Positions 25,688 to 38,348 of a DNA stretch of 64,000 nt are shown piece by piece. This stretch comes from Panax quinquefolius (Eukaryota > Streptophyta > Magnoliopsida > Apiales > Araliaceae). The stretch lies in the NCBI GenBank assembly GCA_020205615.1, contig JAINUW010000633.1, forward strand, positions 1 to 64,000. Direction: 5' to 3'. Below the pieces are notes generated by a model, which was not told the DNA's origin, did no database searches, and was given only the letters and a program-made list of their open reading frames with translations. Each line of letters begins with the position of its first letter. Positions within the stretch are counted from its first letter, which is position 1. The position numbers and the translations under genes are program-made.

Positions 25688-25860
25688 TTAGGGATATGAT
25701 CCCTGGCTGAGATGTGAGACAAGAACTAGGAGGGGAGAGATGGGGAATTCCTTCACTAGTATGATCTACCTAAGTTTATTTGGTATTTTATTGGTCGGTC
25801 AGAGTATAGGGATAATATGTGATATGTTAATTACCCTTTGTTTTGTGGCAGTATTTGGAA

Positions 25861-27057
25861 ATGGTATCCAAAAATGTTGAGATAAACAATGAAGCACATT
25901 AGACCGTTGAGTCACCACAAATTAATGCCCAGGATAATGTGCAAAAGGAAGACAATATTCCTCATGTAAATAATAACATCGATGAAATGGTGAATGATGA
26001 GATATTCAGAGGCTTTATGCAATTCATGCAACATCAGGCGAAAGCGGCTCCTATCCAAAATGCAGGTGGAAACACTGACAACTCTCGGACGGTCACTGCT
26101 AAGCAGTTCAAGGAGCTGGGACCATCGGAGTTTTTTGGAGAGCCAAAACCACTTAAGGCAAAGACGTGGATAAAGCAAATCAACAAGATATTTGATGTCT
26201 TAGGATGCTCCGAGGAGAATAAGGTTCCTTTGCCACCTTCATGTCATGAAAGCAAGAGGCAGACATACGTGTGGGAATCAGAAGCGACTCAACTCGCCCG
26301 ACTCAAAATGTCTTGGGAGAAGTTCCAAGAGCTGTTCAATGACAAGTACTTTCCTGAAAGTATTTGTCACATGAAAGAGGTAGAGTTCATCAAGCTTGAG
26401 CAAAACAATATGACCATGGCGTAGTACGAAGCTAAGTTTATCGAGTGGTCTCGGTTTGTGTCCCACTTAGTTGATAATGAGGAGAGAATGACGCGGATGT
26501 TTCTAAGAGGATTGAAACCCGAGATACGTCAATACCTAATTTCTCACAAACTGTGTTTATATTCAGATGTTGTGAATATGCCTCAGTTATTGGAGCGCGA
26601 TAATGAGTCAACCCAACCAAGAGAGAGCAACCAACAAGTCGATAATACCAGTGGTAGCAGTCATCGAAGCGGTGACAACAAACGTGGAGGGAATCAACAT
26701 GCCAGAAATGATAATCACTTCAGTGGTAATCATGGTCAGGACAATAAGAGTGGACATTTCAAGAAGAGGAGATTCAATAAGGATGGAAAGACATCAGCAC
26801 CAACACCTGTTGTTAAGGAAGGAGAACGACCACCGGTCGTATGTTACAAATGTGGAGGGGAAGGACATATAAGTCCAAACTGCACGATGCAGTCCAAAGC
26901 GTGTTATAATTATGGAAAAGAAGGTCACCTAGCCCAATTTTGTCATGCACCAAAGTCAAGTCTAGCTGGGATGGAGGCATCAAAGGGTGTCCTAGATAAG
27001 ACAAAACCAGTAGTTCAAGGGAGAGCGTTTGTCGTAACCTCCCAAAAAGCGAGGAAT
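25861..27057 (+). pseudogene. Gag of element A (capsid and nucleocapsid), with two in-frame stops
   Basis: The start ATG at 25861 (MVSKNVEINNEAH) is supported by the same start in A2 (50550, minus). A TAG at 25900 and another at 26422 break an otherwise single frame. The capsid region (FKELGPSEFFGEP, WEKFQELFNDKYFPES, GLKPEIRQYL) is a typical retrotransposon gag domain at about 26100-26600. Two zinc knuckles follow at about 26842-26945: CYKCGGEGHISPNC is intact, while CYNYGKEGHLAQFC has Tyr for its second Cys. Gag forms the particle and packages RNA. Confidence 0.9.
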
Positions 27058-27686
27058 CCGAACGAGGTGATCACGAGTAAGCTAATTATAAACTCTAGCG
27101 AAGTTTATACTTTATTTGATACTGGTTCTACGCATTCCTTTATTTCTCCTACTTGGGCTCAACGTTTAAATTTAACTTCGGAGAAATTAGACTTTGACTT
27201 ATCTGTTGAAACTCCGTTTAGAGAAACCTTCATTACATCCACGGTTTATAAGTCTCGTTTAATTCAAATCGGTAATCACACGTTACCTGTCAATCGTATT
27301 TCTTTGAAAATACTTGCATTTGATGTGATTTTAGGGGTTGATTGGTTAACTACTCATCATGCTAAAATTAATTATTTTTGTAAGGTTGTTAGCTTTCATA
27401 TTCCTAACCAACCTATTATGCGAATTTAAGCAACCAAACCACTAAAATCAATCACTGTCATATCAAGTCATAAAGCTATTCGTATATTGAAAAACGGATG
27501 TCAAGCTTTCTTAGCCCATGTCACGGATTTAAATAAAGATACGTCAGATTTGAATGATATTTCTATTGTTAATAAATTTCGTGACGTATTCCCTGAAGAA
27601 CTTCCTGGCCTACCCCCAGAGCGTGAAATTGAATTTTGTATCGACCTTGAATTCGGTACAAAACCCATTTCAAAAGCCCCATATTG
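27058..27686 (+). pseudogene. Aspartic protease of element A and start of the RT linker
   Basis: The active site LFDTGSTHSFIS is intact (Asp codon 27118-27120), followed by FDVILGVDWL, the retropepsin flap/hydrophobic block, at about 27328-27357. The frame continues from gag, stops at TAA 27427, then reads on through FRDVFPEELPGLPPEREIEF, the conserved sequence before RT, to a TGA at 27685. The protease would cut the gag-pol polyprotein. Confidence 0.9.
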
Positions 27687-28690
27687 AATGGCTCCTATTG
27701 AACTTCAGGAGTTAAAAACCCAACTACAGGAATTGTTAGACATTGGTTTCATTTGTCCTAGTACATCTCCTTGGGGTGCTCTTGTTCTATTCGTGACGAA
27801 GAAAGATGGAAGTATGCGACTTTGAATTGATTATCGGGAGTTAAATCATGTCACCATCAAAAAATAGGCACCCGTTTCCTCACATTGATGACCTGTTTGA
27901 CCAGTTGCAAGGAGCCAAATTCTTTTCAAAGATTGATCTTCGTTCTGGATATCATCAGTTGAAGATTAAAACTGATGACATTCCAAAGTCTGCTTTCAGG
28001 ACTCGTTACAGGCATTATGAATTCCTAGTCATGTCTTTTGGTTTGACTAATTCTCCTGCTGCCTTTACGGATATGATGAACTGAGTATTCAAGGAATATT
28101 TGGATCACTTTGTGGTCATCTTTATTGATGACATCCTCATATACTCCAAAACCCATAAAGACCATGAGCAACACTTGAGGCTGATACTCCAAAAGCTTCG
28201 TGAAAACAAGCTTTATGCCAAGTTAAAGAAATGCGAGTTCTGGCTTGATGAAGTTACATTCCTTGGGCACGTGATATCAAATCATGGAATATCTGTTGAC
28301 CCAGTAAAGATTGAAGCAATTCAAAGCTGGGAGCAACCTAAGTCAGTGACCAAAGTACGTAGCTTTCTCGGCTTAGCTGGTTATTATCAGAGATTCGTAG
28401 AAGGGTTTTCTCGAATCGCTACTCCATTAACTCACCGACTCGAAAAGATACAAAATTCGGATTTGAGCGAGGAATGTGAAAAGAGTTTTCAAGAACTCAA
28501 GAGAGAGACTCATTTCAAAGCACTGCTCGACAATACCATCTGCCGAGAGGATTTGTCATCTACAATGATGCTTGTGCAAAGGGTTAGGATGTGTTCTCAT
28601 GCAACATGGAAAAGTCATAGCTTTATGCCTCTCGACAACTCAAAGAATATGAAAGGAATTATCCTACTCATGATCTAGAGTTGGCAGCAG
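27687..28690 (+). pseudogene. Reverse transcriptase of element A
   Basis: Conserved blocks in order: [51 protein letters not shown] (about 27919), [21 protein letters not shown], and FIDDILIYS with the catalytic pair at 28121-28132. VTFLGHVIS and [16 protein letters not shown] follow in the connection domain. Stops at about 27823 and 28081, a frameshift near 27865, and more shifts after about 28500 inactivate it. Most damage is single-base. Confidence 0.92.
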
Positions 28691-28969
28691 TTGTTTTTGC
28701 GCTTAAGATTTAGAGGCATTACCTGTATGGAAGAGAAGGTGGAGATCTATACGGATCATAAAAGCCTCAAATATTTCTTCACTCAAAAGGAACTCAACAT
28801 GAGGCAACGACGTTGGCTTGAGTTGTTGAAAGATTATGATCCTACCATCCAATACCATCCTGGAAAAGCGAACGTAGTAGCTGAAGCATTGAGTAGAAGA
28901 TCATATGCAGGTACGAGTGCAATATTATCAATGCAAAGACCCATTTTGTATGACTTGGAAAGGATGTAA
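28691..28969 (+). pseudogene. RNase H of element A
   Basis: [30 protein letters not shown] and [18 protein letters not shown] are the standard C-terminal blocks of Ty3/gypsy RNase H. The N-terminal blocks lie in shifted frames at about 28520-28690. RNase H degrades the RNA of the RNA:DNA hybrid. Confidence 0.9.
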
Positions 28970-29975
28970 ATAGAGTTAAAGACTCCAGGGACCCATGTGA
29001 TGATGGTGAATATACGAGTGGAACCAACTTTAATAGATAAAGTTAAAACTGCTCAAACTACTGACCTGAAGGTGATGCGTATGAAGAAAAAAGTGCAAGA
29101 AGGTGCTATTCCGAAAGCAAGAATTGATGAAGAAGGAATACTTTGAGTCAACTCTAGACTGTGTTCCTAACGATTCTGACTTGAAGTATAAAATCATGAT
29201 GAAGGTGCACAACACACCGTTTGCAATCCATCTTGGGAGTACCAAAATGTATCGTGATCTTTGACATACATTTTGGTGGAGCAATATGAAGAGAGAGATA
29301 GCGGGGTTTATCTCAAGGTGTCTAACTTGTCAACGAGTCAAGGTGAAGCATCAAGTGCCAAAAGGTCCGTTGCAACCACTTGAAATTCCATAATGGAAGT
29401 GGGAGCACATTACCATGGATTTCATTACTGGTCTTCCCAAGGTTTCTCAAGGCATAGATGCAATTTGGGTCATTGTTGATAGATTGACCAAGTCTGCTCA
29501 TTTATTACCGATACTAGAAACTTTTACACTTAAACGTCTTGCTAGTATGTTCATAAACGAGATCGTAAGATTGCATGGTATGCCAGTATCCATATTTTCT
29601 GATCGAGACCCAAGATTCACTTCAAGATTTTGGGTTAGTTTGCAAAAAGGTATGGGCACAGATTTATGATTTAGTTCGGCATATCATCCTCAAACGGATG
29701 GGAAATAGGAAAGGACTATTCAAAGTCTTGAAGATTTATTAAGACTCTGTGTCCTTGACTTCAAGGGAAGTTGGGAAAAGTTCTTACAATTGCTGGAGTT
29801 TTCCTACAACAATAGTTATCAAGCAAGTATTGGCATGGCTCCATTTGAGGCGTTGTATGGAAGAAAGTGTCGTTCTCTAGTATGTTGGGATGAGGTGGGT
29901 GAAGCAACGTTGTTGGGACCGGATTTGATACGTATGACTACGAAAAAGATTCAAACGATCCGATAACGTATAAAA
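28970..29975 (+). pseudogene. Integrase of element A
   Basis: The zinc-binding region has HxxxxxxIHLGS (about 29210) and CLTCQ (about 29325). The catalytic core carries the first Asp in ITMDFITGL (29415), the second in FSDRDPRF (about 29600) and the Glu in ERTIQSLED (about 29713). All three DDE residues are present. FEALYGRKCRS and CWDEVGE mark the core's end. Stops occur at about 29145, 29262, 29392, 29668 and 29706. Confidence 0.92.
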
Positions 29976-30497
29976 ACCTCACAAGATCGACAAAAGAGTT
30001 ATGTTGATCTTCATTGAAAAGACTTGGAATTCAATATTGGAGATCATGTATTATTACGTGTTGCTCCATGAAAAGGAGTTACAAGATTTGAAAAGAGAGG
30101 AAAGCTCAATCCTCGATTCATTGGCCCATTTTTAATCCTCGATCGAGTAGGAACTGTGGCCTATAGACTCGCCTTTACCGCCAAGTATGTCTCGTGTTTC
30201 ATAACGCTTTTTCACATATCTATGTTACGTAAATATGTGAAAGACCCGAAGCATATTATTGAATTAGAACCAGACAAGATAGAGGAAGATTTAATGTATG
30301 AAGAGTTACCTGTTAAAATCTTGGATTAGAAGGATCATATTCTACGATATAAAGTTATACCTCAAGTCAAAGTTTTGTGGAGAAACCACGATGTGGAGGA
30401 ATTGACCTGGGAGTTAGAATCTGAGATGAAATCAAGGTATCCTCACCTCTTCGATATACCAGGTACGCACCCTAATTTCGAGGACGAAATTTCATAA
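29976..30497 (+). pseudogene. Integrase C-terminal domain and chromodomain-like tail of element A
   Basis: SYVDLH, GDHVLLRVAP, GKLNPRFIGPFLI and VAYRLA form the GPY/F-like module (about 29998-30175). FHISMLRKYVKDP leads to the tail VKVLWRNHDVEELTWELES and YPHLFDIPGT, ending at TAA 30495-30497. This is the degenerate chromodomain typical of the Tekay/Del chromoviruses, thought to steer insertion into heterochromatin. In-frame stops at about 30327 and others break it. Confidence 0.85.
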
Positions 30498-30508
30498 GAA
30501 GGGGAGGT
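30498..30508 (+). promoter_or_regulatory. Polypurine tract of element A
   Basis: GAAGGGGAGGT directly precedes the 3' LTR. It is the primer for plus-strand synthesis. A2 has the matching tract at 34432 on the minus strand. Confidence 0.85.
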
Positions 30509-31682
30509 TGTAAGACCCCAACTTTTATGAATAAAGAATAATTTTCTCGAAATATATTTTTGAATATTATGGTGTGGATTTGATATAATGTTATAGTTGT
30601 GGGTAATATTTAAAAATTTTGCAAAGTAAGCAAGTGGTTATATAATATTCGATTGGTTAAGGAATATTCGTTTTAACAGGGAATATTCATACGACGACAC
30701 AATCATTAGTGGACCCCTAACGGAAGTATTGTCGTAGTTAGAAAATGACATAATTATCTTTTTATAAAAATAACTACGGAAGTTTTACCGTTAAATTGTT
30801 GAACTACCCTTAGTAAAAAAGTACAAGAATATGCTGTGGGTTGCATAAGAGTACACACAGTATTGATTATTGATGCTTACGTGAGAAGTCACCGCTTATA
30901 CTCAATTATTGCTACAAAGAATTGTCGCATCATATCTCTCATATTATTGATTTGATTATTGTCACAAGATCATCTCAGATTATATGATATATTATTAAAT
31001 CAATAATTGAGACGACAAAGTTATTCATATTATTAAATTTCAATATTTACAATGTCTAGAAGTTCTGTCACAGGAGAGGTTTGGTCATCTAATCAATTGC
31101 TAATAATAAGGAGAAATCCTTATCGAAAAGCCCCTCTTTCACGGAACGATCTAGTTGTTAAATATTGTGAGTTATAATATTAATGATGAATAAGTTCGTG
31201 TTGATTAAAGATGAAATTGATAGTTCCATTGTGTTGTAATTATTAGTGTTAGTGGAAATTGACATTTAATTCGATATTAATTGATGTTTGGAAGTTATAC
31301 TGACCAGTCGGGTAATTAACCGAATAAATGAGCAATTAATTGCTATTAATTCACATGATTATAACTATTTGGTCACATGTGTGTACTATTGATTCACATT
31401 CTTGTACTATTAGTGGAGTTGGTGCAAGATTGATAATACTTGCATGACTAAGTTAAAAATGGAGGTATAGATGGAGGTACTATACTGTAATTCGTATTTT
31501 CACATGATTATAACTATTGATTCACATGATTGAACTATTGATTCACATTATTTACTATTAGGGGAGGTGGTGCAAGTTTGATAATACTTGCAGGACTAAA
31601 TTAAAAATGAAAGAAAAGTTGAAGGTATTGTACTATAATATTTTGAGCCCTAAAACGTGCAATTATCGAAACTATATTTTCC

Positions 31683-31690
31683 TATAAATA
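31683..31690 (+). promoter_or_regulatory. TATA box of element A, 3' LTR
   Basis: TATAAATA is in the same context as in the 5' LTR and could drive transcription outward from the element. Confidence 0.6.
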
Positions 31691-31822
31691 GAAGGTCATT
31701 CTTCCTTCATTTCACACCAATTCACTAGAGCTATAGGGCAATTATTATAAAGAGAAATTATAGAGAGAAAGAAGAAGAGAAGTCTGCTACCTCTCTACTC
31801 TAGTATCCAATTTCTTTCTAAG

Positions 31823-33155
31823 GTAAGGGGTATTATTTCTTTCGAGAGCTTCTGTTATTCCATTCTTTATTATTATGTTGGAATAACCTGTCTATATGAA
31901 GCACCGTATACATGGTGAAATTCTTCTGTTATTCTATTCTTTATTATTTCATTCTTTATTATTATGTTGGAATAACTTTTATCCATCATTTTTATGTGAA
32001 TAAAGTACACATACATGGTGAAATTCTTTCAATTCCATTCTTTATTATTTCATTGGAATATCCCGTACATGCAAGGATTAAGCTAGAGCTGGTTCCATTC
32101 TTTATTATTCTGTTGGAATAACTTATCTGTGCGGTCTATCGCATGCATGGTGAATTCTTCTGTTATTCCATTCTTTATTATTCTATTGGAATATCTTGTC
32201 TGTGCGAATTACGTATGACCTAGTTCTATTCTTTATTATTCTGTTGGAATAACTTGTCTACGTGGATTATCACATGCGTGGTGAATGATCCTTCGTATTC
32301 ATTCCTTATTAAATTGTGGAAATAATTTGTCTACGTGGATTATTGCATAGCGAGTGAAAATTCATTTGTAGTTTCATAAATTCTATGATACTCATTTGGT
32401 TAAAGTTTTGGCTTCTATACTCCATGAAATTAGTAGAATATCCTGGATATTTGCGCTTCATCTGGTATCTTTTCATGGAAATATTCTTCTGAGCATTCTT
32501 GAATTTTACTCCACAAAGCAAGTAGATTCATGTCGACAATTTGGACGTAATTGATTTCAAGATAAATTAACTTATAAATCTTTAAAATTTATTCTTGAAC
32601 TTATTTTATTGAATTATTATGTCATTGTCATCATCATCCTCATGCTTATATATTGTGATGAAAGTCATCTTTAGCTTACGTGCATAGATGGACTTGGTAT
32701 GATTATGACGAGGATTATTCTAAGATAATCATGACCGTAATGTTATAAATGATGTGGTAAAAGTCCTTAGTAGCCTGTGTAGTGCATTAATGGACGCAGT
32801 TTTTTCGTATGATTATGACCGTGGATTATTCGGTATAGTCATGACCATTGATGATTTAATGAATATCCTTGGCCCGTAGTAGGTGGGATGACTTCGATGA
32901 TGTGGTTTATTTATTGTCGAGTCTCAACGATAAAAATTAATGAAACATTTTATATCATAAAAGATAGTAGATATCATGCTCTACTTGACTCTTCTAATGG
33001 ATTGCTTATTCTGCTGCAGTTAAACTTGATGTCTATTGTATTTTATTAGTTTAACATTATTGAAGACTAATGATAATTTATTCTGCATTTATCTTAGTCA
33101 AAATATTTCTTACTGGGCTAGTTGAGCTCACCCTTTTTTTCACTGTTTTCTTCAG
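31823..33155 (+). other. Predicted intron in the 3' LTR of element A (1333 bp)
   Basis: The donor is TAAG|GTAAGG at 31823. The acceptor is GTTTTCTTCAG at 33155. CTCAC at 33127-33131 has its A 25 nt upstream and is followed by a CCC plus seven-T tract. This copy has the best-matching splice signals of the A family. Confidence 0.55.
31853..32260 (+). repeat. Tandem hairpin array in the 3' LTR of element A
   Basis: Units carrying GTTATTCCA and TGGAATAAC arms are repeated about six times with diverged spacers, all inside the predicted intron. It corresponds to 13280-13577 and 24138-24510. Confidence 0.85.
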
Positions 33156-33556
33156 GAAATGAGAACGTAGCAAGGACTTGTCGAGAAACGGAGTGACGGT
33201 CCGGATGATAGCATTAGTAGTCCTCACTATTCTATTAAATAATGTGACAATAAATGTAATGGGGACTCCATTGGGTGTGGATATTGTCTAGATGACAATA
33301 TTCTTATTAAAACTCTTAGATTCTGTTTTGTCGTATTTCACACGACTGTTGTATAATTTAAGTTGTATTTAAATTTTGTACCATGTATTTGGCGACTCAA
33401 GATGTGTGATGTATACCTATTTTGGGAGCGTCACATTATGCATAATAAAATATAATATATTATATTTTTTTATAAAAAATAAAACTTATTATAATATGTA
33501 TATATATATATAACAATAATAATACCCCCCATGAACCCATTCCCCTAGGTGAACCC

Positions 33557-33609
<53 letters not shown>

Positions 33610-34442
33610 ATAACTTTCTACCGAGAGTTTTGAAAAATGGGTAAGTAGGGGTCCATATAATAAGCAAAATTTATAACTCACACTTCATAAAATACCCTTT
33701 TATTTATCTCAATTCAATTGGCTTCACAAAACACATTTTTAATAACATTCATCATTAATATTGTAACTTCATGATATTAATAACCAGATCATTCGAGTGT
33801 AAGAGGGGCTTTAGATAAGGATTTCTCCTTATTGAGGCTTAATTAGGTGACAAACCCTTTTCTCGATGTAACTTTTAGACATCGTCAATAATGCAAATAA
33901 TAATATGAATAACTTTGTCATCTCAATTATTGATTTAATAATATAAAATATTGTGACAATAATTGAATCAATAACGTGAGATACTATGCGTGAATTACTA
34001 TGACAATAATTGAATAAAACCGAGTGACTTCTCACGTAAGCATCAATAATCAAGGATCTTTATGCAATACTGGCAGGTTACTATGCAACTACACTGCGTA
34101 CATTGTATTTTTATATCACCGGGTATTTCAACAGTTAACAAGTAAAACTTTAGTTTTGTTATTTTTTATAAAAAGTTATTTCTATCGTTTTCTAACTCCG
34201 ACATGATGAATTACATTGTGGGGTCCACTAATGATTGTGTCGTCGTACGAATATTCCCTGATAAAACGAATATTTCCCGACCAATCGAATATTTTATGAC
34301 AACTTGCTTACTTTGCAAAATTTGTAAATACTACCCACAACTATAACATTATATCAAATCCACACCTTATTAATTAAAAATAATATTTAGAGAAAAATTA
34401 AATCTTTTTTCATTAAAGTTGGGGTCTTACAACCTCTCCTTC

Positions 34443-34800
34443 TTATGAAATTTTATCCTCGTAGTTGAGGTACGTACCCGGTATGTTGAAGAGGTGAGGA
34501 TACCTTGTTTTAATTTTAGATTCTAACTCTTGAGGTATAACCTTTGAGTGTAGAATATGTTTTTTCTTATCCAAGATTTTAACAGGTATCTCCTCATACG
34601 TTAATTCTTTTGCTATCTCGTCTAGTTCTAATTCAATAATGTGGTTCGGGTCGTCCACATATTTACGTTACATGGATACGTGAAAAACGTTATGAACACG
34701 TGACATACATAGCGGTAAGGCGAGACTATAGGCCACAGTTCCTACTTGATCGAGGATTTCAAATGGGCCAATTAAATCGAGGGTTGAGATTTTCACTCTT
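34443..34800 (-). pseudogene. Integrase C-terminus and chromodomain remnant of A2
   Basis: The minus strand reads LIGPFEI, VGTVAYSLALP, HNVFHVS, RKYVDDPNHIIELELDEIA, YEEIPVKILDKK, then a short tail TRYPHLFNIPGT, with a stop at 34443-34445. The WRNH..EE.TWE part seen in A and E is missing because of a small deletion (VIPQ joins ELESK). Confidence 0.85.
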
Positions 34801-35139
34801 TATCTATTCTTGCTTATAGAATAACGCCTTCTTGCACCTTCTGCTTCATAATCATCAGCCCTGGGTCTGTAGCTTGATCGACTTTAACTCTATCGATTAA
34901 AGTTAATTCTAATCGTATATTCACTATCTTCAGGTAGGTTCTTGGAGTCATTAACTCTATCTCTATCATTTGTAAGTCATACGAAATGGGCCTTTATGTT
35001 AACAATATTGCACTCGTAAACGCATACAATCTTCTACTCAACGCATCAGCTGCCACGTTCGCTTTTCTAGGATGGTATTGAATGGTATGGTCGTAATCTT
35101 TCAACAGCTCGAGCCAACGTCTTTGGCGCATGTTATGTT
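34801..35139 (-). pseudogene. RNase H C-terminal remnant of A2
   Basis: The minus strand reads [31 protein letters not shown] and a degenerate stretch (VKVDQATDPGLMIMKQKVQEG), then joins the integrase C-terminus at about 34800. The domain's other half continues at 48839 beyond LTR F. Confidence 0.85.
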
Positions 35140-36473
35140 TGTAAGACCCCGAATTTTATGAAATAAAAGTATTAAGTTTTTCTATTTAGTAAATAGTTAA
35201 ATTGATAAAAGTTTAAAGTTAAGGGTGATATATGTAAATTTTTTAAAATAAGCAAGTGGTTATAAAATATTAGTTGTTGCCGGGGAATATTCGTTTGGTC
35301 GTGGAATATTCTTGATGTCGGGGAATATTCATACGATGGCGCAACCATTTGTGGGCCCTATAACAGAAAACTATCAGATGAAAAAAACGACACGAACGAG
35401 TTTTTTTAATAATAATGACGTAACAGTTACCGTTTAAACTGTTGGAATACCCGGTGGGTAAAGTAAAGTAATACGCGTTGTTGCATAGTAGCACATAGTA
35501 TTGCACATTATTTTTATATTATTGTTAATTCAATAATTATCACTGCACAGTATTTCCCATTATCAGATCAATAATTCATATTATGTGAATAATATTATTA
35601 GATAGCATTATTGGCTATGTCTATGGAAGTTTTGTCTAGGAAAAGGGTTTGGTCAGCTAATTACGCGCTAGTAAGGAGAAATCCTTACCGGAAAACCCCC
35701 TCTTTCCTGGGAACGACCTGGTTGTCAATATTGTGGTTCTTTAATATTATTTATGAATAATTAATTTTTGATAAAGATGATAAGGAAATATGTATTCAAT
35801 TGGGATATAAATGGAGGAATTTTAAGAAAAATGACAATTATTAAAAATTAATATTTTATCTTTTCTGATAAAATAATTCATTCAAATATATTATTATATT
35901 ACATTATAAATGTATAATGTGATAATATAATAATATAACAATGGTAATATTTTTACACTAAATTTATAGTATATGAATAAAATGAGGAGGAAGAGTGCAA
36001 ATTGGGTGTAAAATATTTGGTAGAGGATTTTTCTAATTGAGTGGGCCCCACTTGTGTATGAAATATGCTGATTTTTGTTAGCCAAAATGGGTGTGCGGTA
36101 GATTTGATCCGTAAGTAAATTTCTAAGGATTGAATGCTATGAGATTTCATCCGTATATAAATTCGGGTCATTTTTCATTCGGAATTTGGAAAAACTTTCT
36201 TCTACAAAGTTGTTGAGAATTAAATTTCATATGGAATGGACATAAGGTACGTATTTTTCTAATAAAATAGCTATTTATTATGAATTATTGAAGTTTCTGA
36301 ATATTGTTTAAATTAAAAATAAGGGATGGGTCCTTTTTACCTCTTGATTTTGCTAAATTTGGTGGGCCCCACTTGTGAAGTGCTGAGATTGTGATGTGGT
36401 GTGCGTAAGAAAAAAATAATAAGTTTAATGATATTTTATTAAATTTTTTGCTTTGGTGTTCTAAGCATTTTCC

Positions 36474-36481
36474 TATAAATA
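36474..36481 (+). promoter_or_regulatory. TATA box of LTR F
   Basis: TATAAATA in the context TCCTATAAATAGGG lies 163 bases before the predicted donor. Confidence 0.6.
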
Positions 36482-37027
36482 GGGTGCTTTGGTTAGAATT
36501 GAAAATCACACATGAATCAAAAATTTTCTCTCTATTTAATATCGAGCGTATATAGATACTTTGAGAGTTGATAAGCAGTGCTAGTTTTCTTCAGGATTAT
36601 ATCCGATATTTCAGTCAGAAGTATTTGTCTTTTGAGGTAAGGGATATTATTTTTTATAAATGATGTTATTTCTTTTAATATCATTATACCGAAATATTGA
36701 TATGAAATTTATACCTTTTTGTGTCGAGGTTACTATTCACATATACGACACTATTCATGTATACAACACTATCCACGAATACGACACTATTCATAGAAAA
36801 ATTAAATTTTCTTTTCTTTGTCCAAGTTGTCTATTAAGGTTACTATCTTTAATTGTATCCATGTTTTGATCTTCATTCTTGAATTTTGCTCCACAATTGA
36901 TTATTATGGAGTATTTTTTTTAACTTGGATAAACTAAAATACGAATCCCTAATCTTTGTCCATTTATCTCACTGGATTCATTTTCTTTAAAATATTTTTT
37001 TTATCATCCTCAGTCCAAAATGATGAT

Positions 37028-37437
37028 ATAACTGAATATCTTTGGCATGTAGTGCAAAGATAAATGATTACTTGATGAATATCTTTGGCCTGTAGTGCAA
37101 AGATGAATGATTACCTGATGAATATCTTTAGTCCGTAGTGCAAAGATGGATAGGTGTTGAGATGAACAAGACCAACTGGTGATACAAATGAATATCTTTG
37201 ACCTGTAGTGCAAAGATGACCTGTTGTTGAATATCTTTGGCCTGTAGTGAAAATATGACCTGTTGTTGAATATCTTTGGCCTGTAGTACAAAGATGATCT
37301 GTTGTTGAATATCTTTGGCATGTAGTGCAAAGATGACCTGTTGTTGAATATCTTTGGCCTGTATTGCAAAGATGACCTGTTGTTGAATGTCTTTGGCTCG
37401 TAGTGAAAAGATGACCTCTTGTTGAATATCTTTGGCC
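37028..37437 (+). repeat. 39-bp hairpin minisatellite in LTR F
   Basis: About nine or ten units each contain ATCTTTGGCCTGTAGTGCAA plus AGATGA. ATCTTTG and CAAAGAT pair around a 10-nt loop. At least one further unit and a half lie beyond element B at 47600-47655, showing that B landed inside the array. Single related units (ATATCCTTGGCCCGTAGTG) occur at matching places in the A-family LTRs. Confidence 0.9.
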
Positions 37438-38189
37438 TGTAGTGTGACAACCCGGAAATCCGGATTGTCCAAAAATTAAGATTTAAAGAATTAGTTATTA
37501 ATAAAATGAATTTTTATTAATACTATTCTGTGCTATGTGTTTATTAATCATTCTATAACCTAGAATGATTGTTAATCGGGAGGATTCTGGCTACGAGCTA
37601 GACTGAACGAGTAGGAATTTTCAAGAAGAAAATAAAATTTTTCCGGGGACAAAATATTTTCGTGGAAAAAGACGAAATAAGCACTATTCACCCGACGAAA
37701 CTTAAAGGTTAGTGTTTGAATAACCTAAGCCTTTCTGAGAGTTTGGTATGTCGAAATGATATTCCGTCGAAAGATTTGACGATAATATATCGTGAAAAGT
37801 TAAGTAAGCCGATAAAAGTTTTTCTCGAAAAACATGCAGAAATCGGATAAAATAAAAATGACAAAAAGTACTACTGTATACTTTTCACTCGTTTAGCTAT
37901 GTTAGGGGAAAACGTGAAGGAAAACGCTTAACGCAAAAAAGTGTTTTTCAGTTTTTCGGAAATCCGAAGAATACGTAAAAGTTAATCGGTAAAGGGAAGA
38001 CGAAATATCCAAAAATATTTGGATTCCGAGAATCACAGTTTTTAAAACTGTCGGACGAAACCCAAAAGACGGAACTAAGAAACTTAAGGGCTAAGCAAAC
38101 TTAAGGGCTAAGTTAACTTAGTCCTTAAGTAATGAATAGTAAGGAGGCTAGGGTGTGAAAAGACCAAAATGCCCCTAGCCTTTAAAATC

Positions 38190-38197
38190 TATAAATA
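38190..38197 (+). promoter_or_regulatory. TATA box of element B, 5' LTR
   Basis: TATAAATA in the context ATCTATAAATAGG, followed by an exon-like GA-rich segment (GAGAGAGAAAGAG). It is conserved in the 3' LTR at 44154-44161. Confidence 0.65.
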
Positions 38198-38348
38198 GGA
38201 AGCTTAAGCTCATTTGAATGGGATTTCGAAAATCCTATAATTTGAGAGAGAAAGAGAGAGTTCGGATGGAAGATGAAAGAGATGAAGAATGAGGAAAAGC
38301 TAGCTTGAACGCAAACTTTGTCCGACGGAAGGAATTTATAGATGAACG

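Larger units (their letters stand above)
22797..33435 (+). mobile_element. Complete Ty3/gypsy chromovirus element A (10.6 kb), inactivated by point mutations
   Basis: The two LTRs (22797-25673 and 30509-33435) are about 2.9 kb and closely similar. They are bounded by TG and CA, with the near-perfect 5-bp target duplication CTATG/TTATG (22792-22796, 33436-33440). Between them lie a primer site, gag with zinc knuckles, protease, RT, RNase H, integrase (pol order RT before IN, so Ty3/gypsy), a C-terminal chromodomain-like tail and a polypurine tract. The tail (WRNHDVEELTWELES, then YPHLF) fits the Tekay/Del group. Stops and frameshifts in most domains make it non-autonomous. Confidence 0.95.
30509..33435 (+). 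repeat. 3' LTR of element A (2927 bp)
   Basis: It starts TGTAAGACCCCAAC and ends GGGAGCGTCACA. It has the same internal order as the 5' LTR: TATA box, exon-like segment, donor, hairpin array, long unique part, CTCAC/acceptor block and U5-like end. Confidence 0.95.
22488..34431 (-). repeat. A'-type LTR H = 3' LTR of element A2, split by element A
   Basis: The minus-strand start TGTAAGACCCCAAC is at 34431, next to the A2 purine tract. It runs to 33436, is interrupted by element A (22797-33435), and resumes 22796-22488. Continuity is shown by GCATAATAAAATATA at the break, which is uninterrupted in the sister LTR G at about 21474. It holds a TA run (33555-33602) and short GAATAGTAC repeats (22618-22780). 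Its far end is hidden by LTR G. Confidence 0.8.

Noticed and set aside
37010..37472. A repetitive protein of over 110 residues on the minus strand, and a possible CRISPR-like array.
   Set aside because: The frame is open only because the 39-bp unit length is divisible by three. Units are adjacent, without unique spacers, and lie in a plant LTR.
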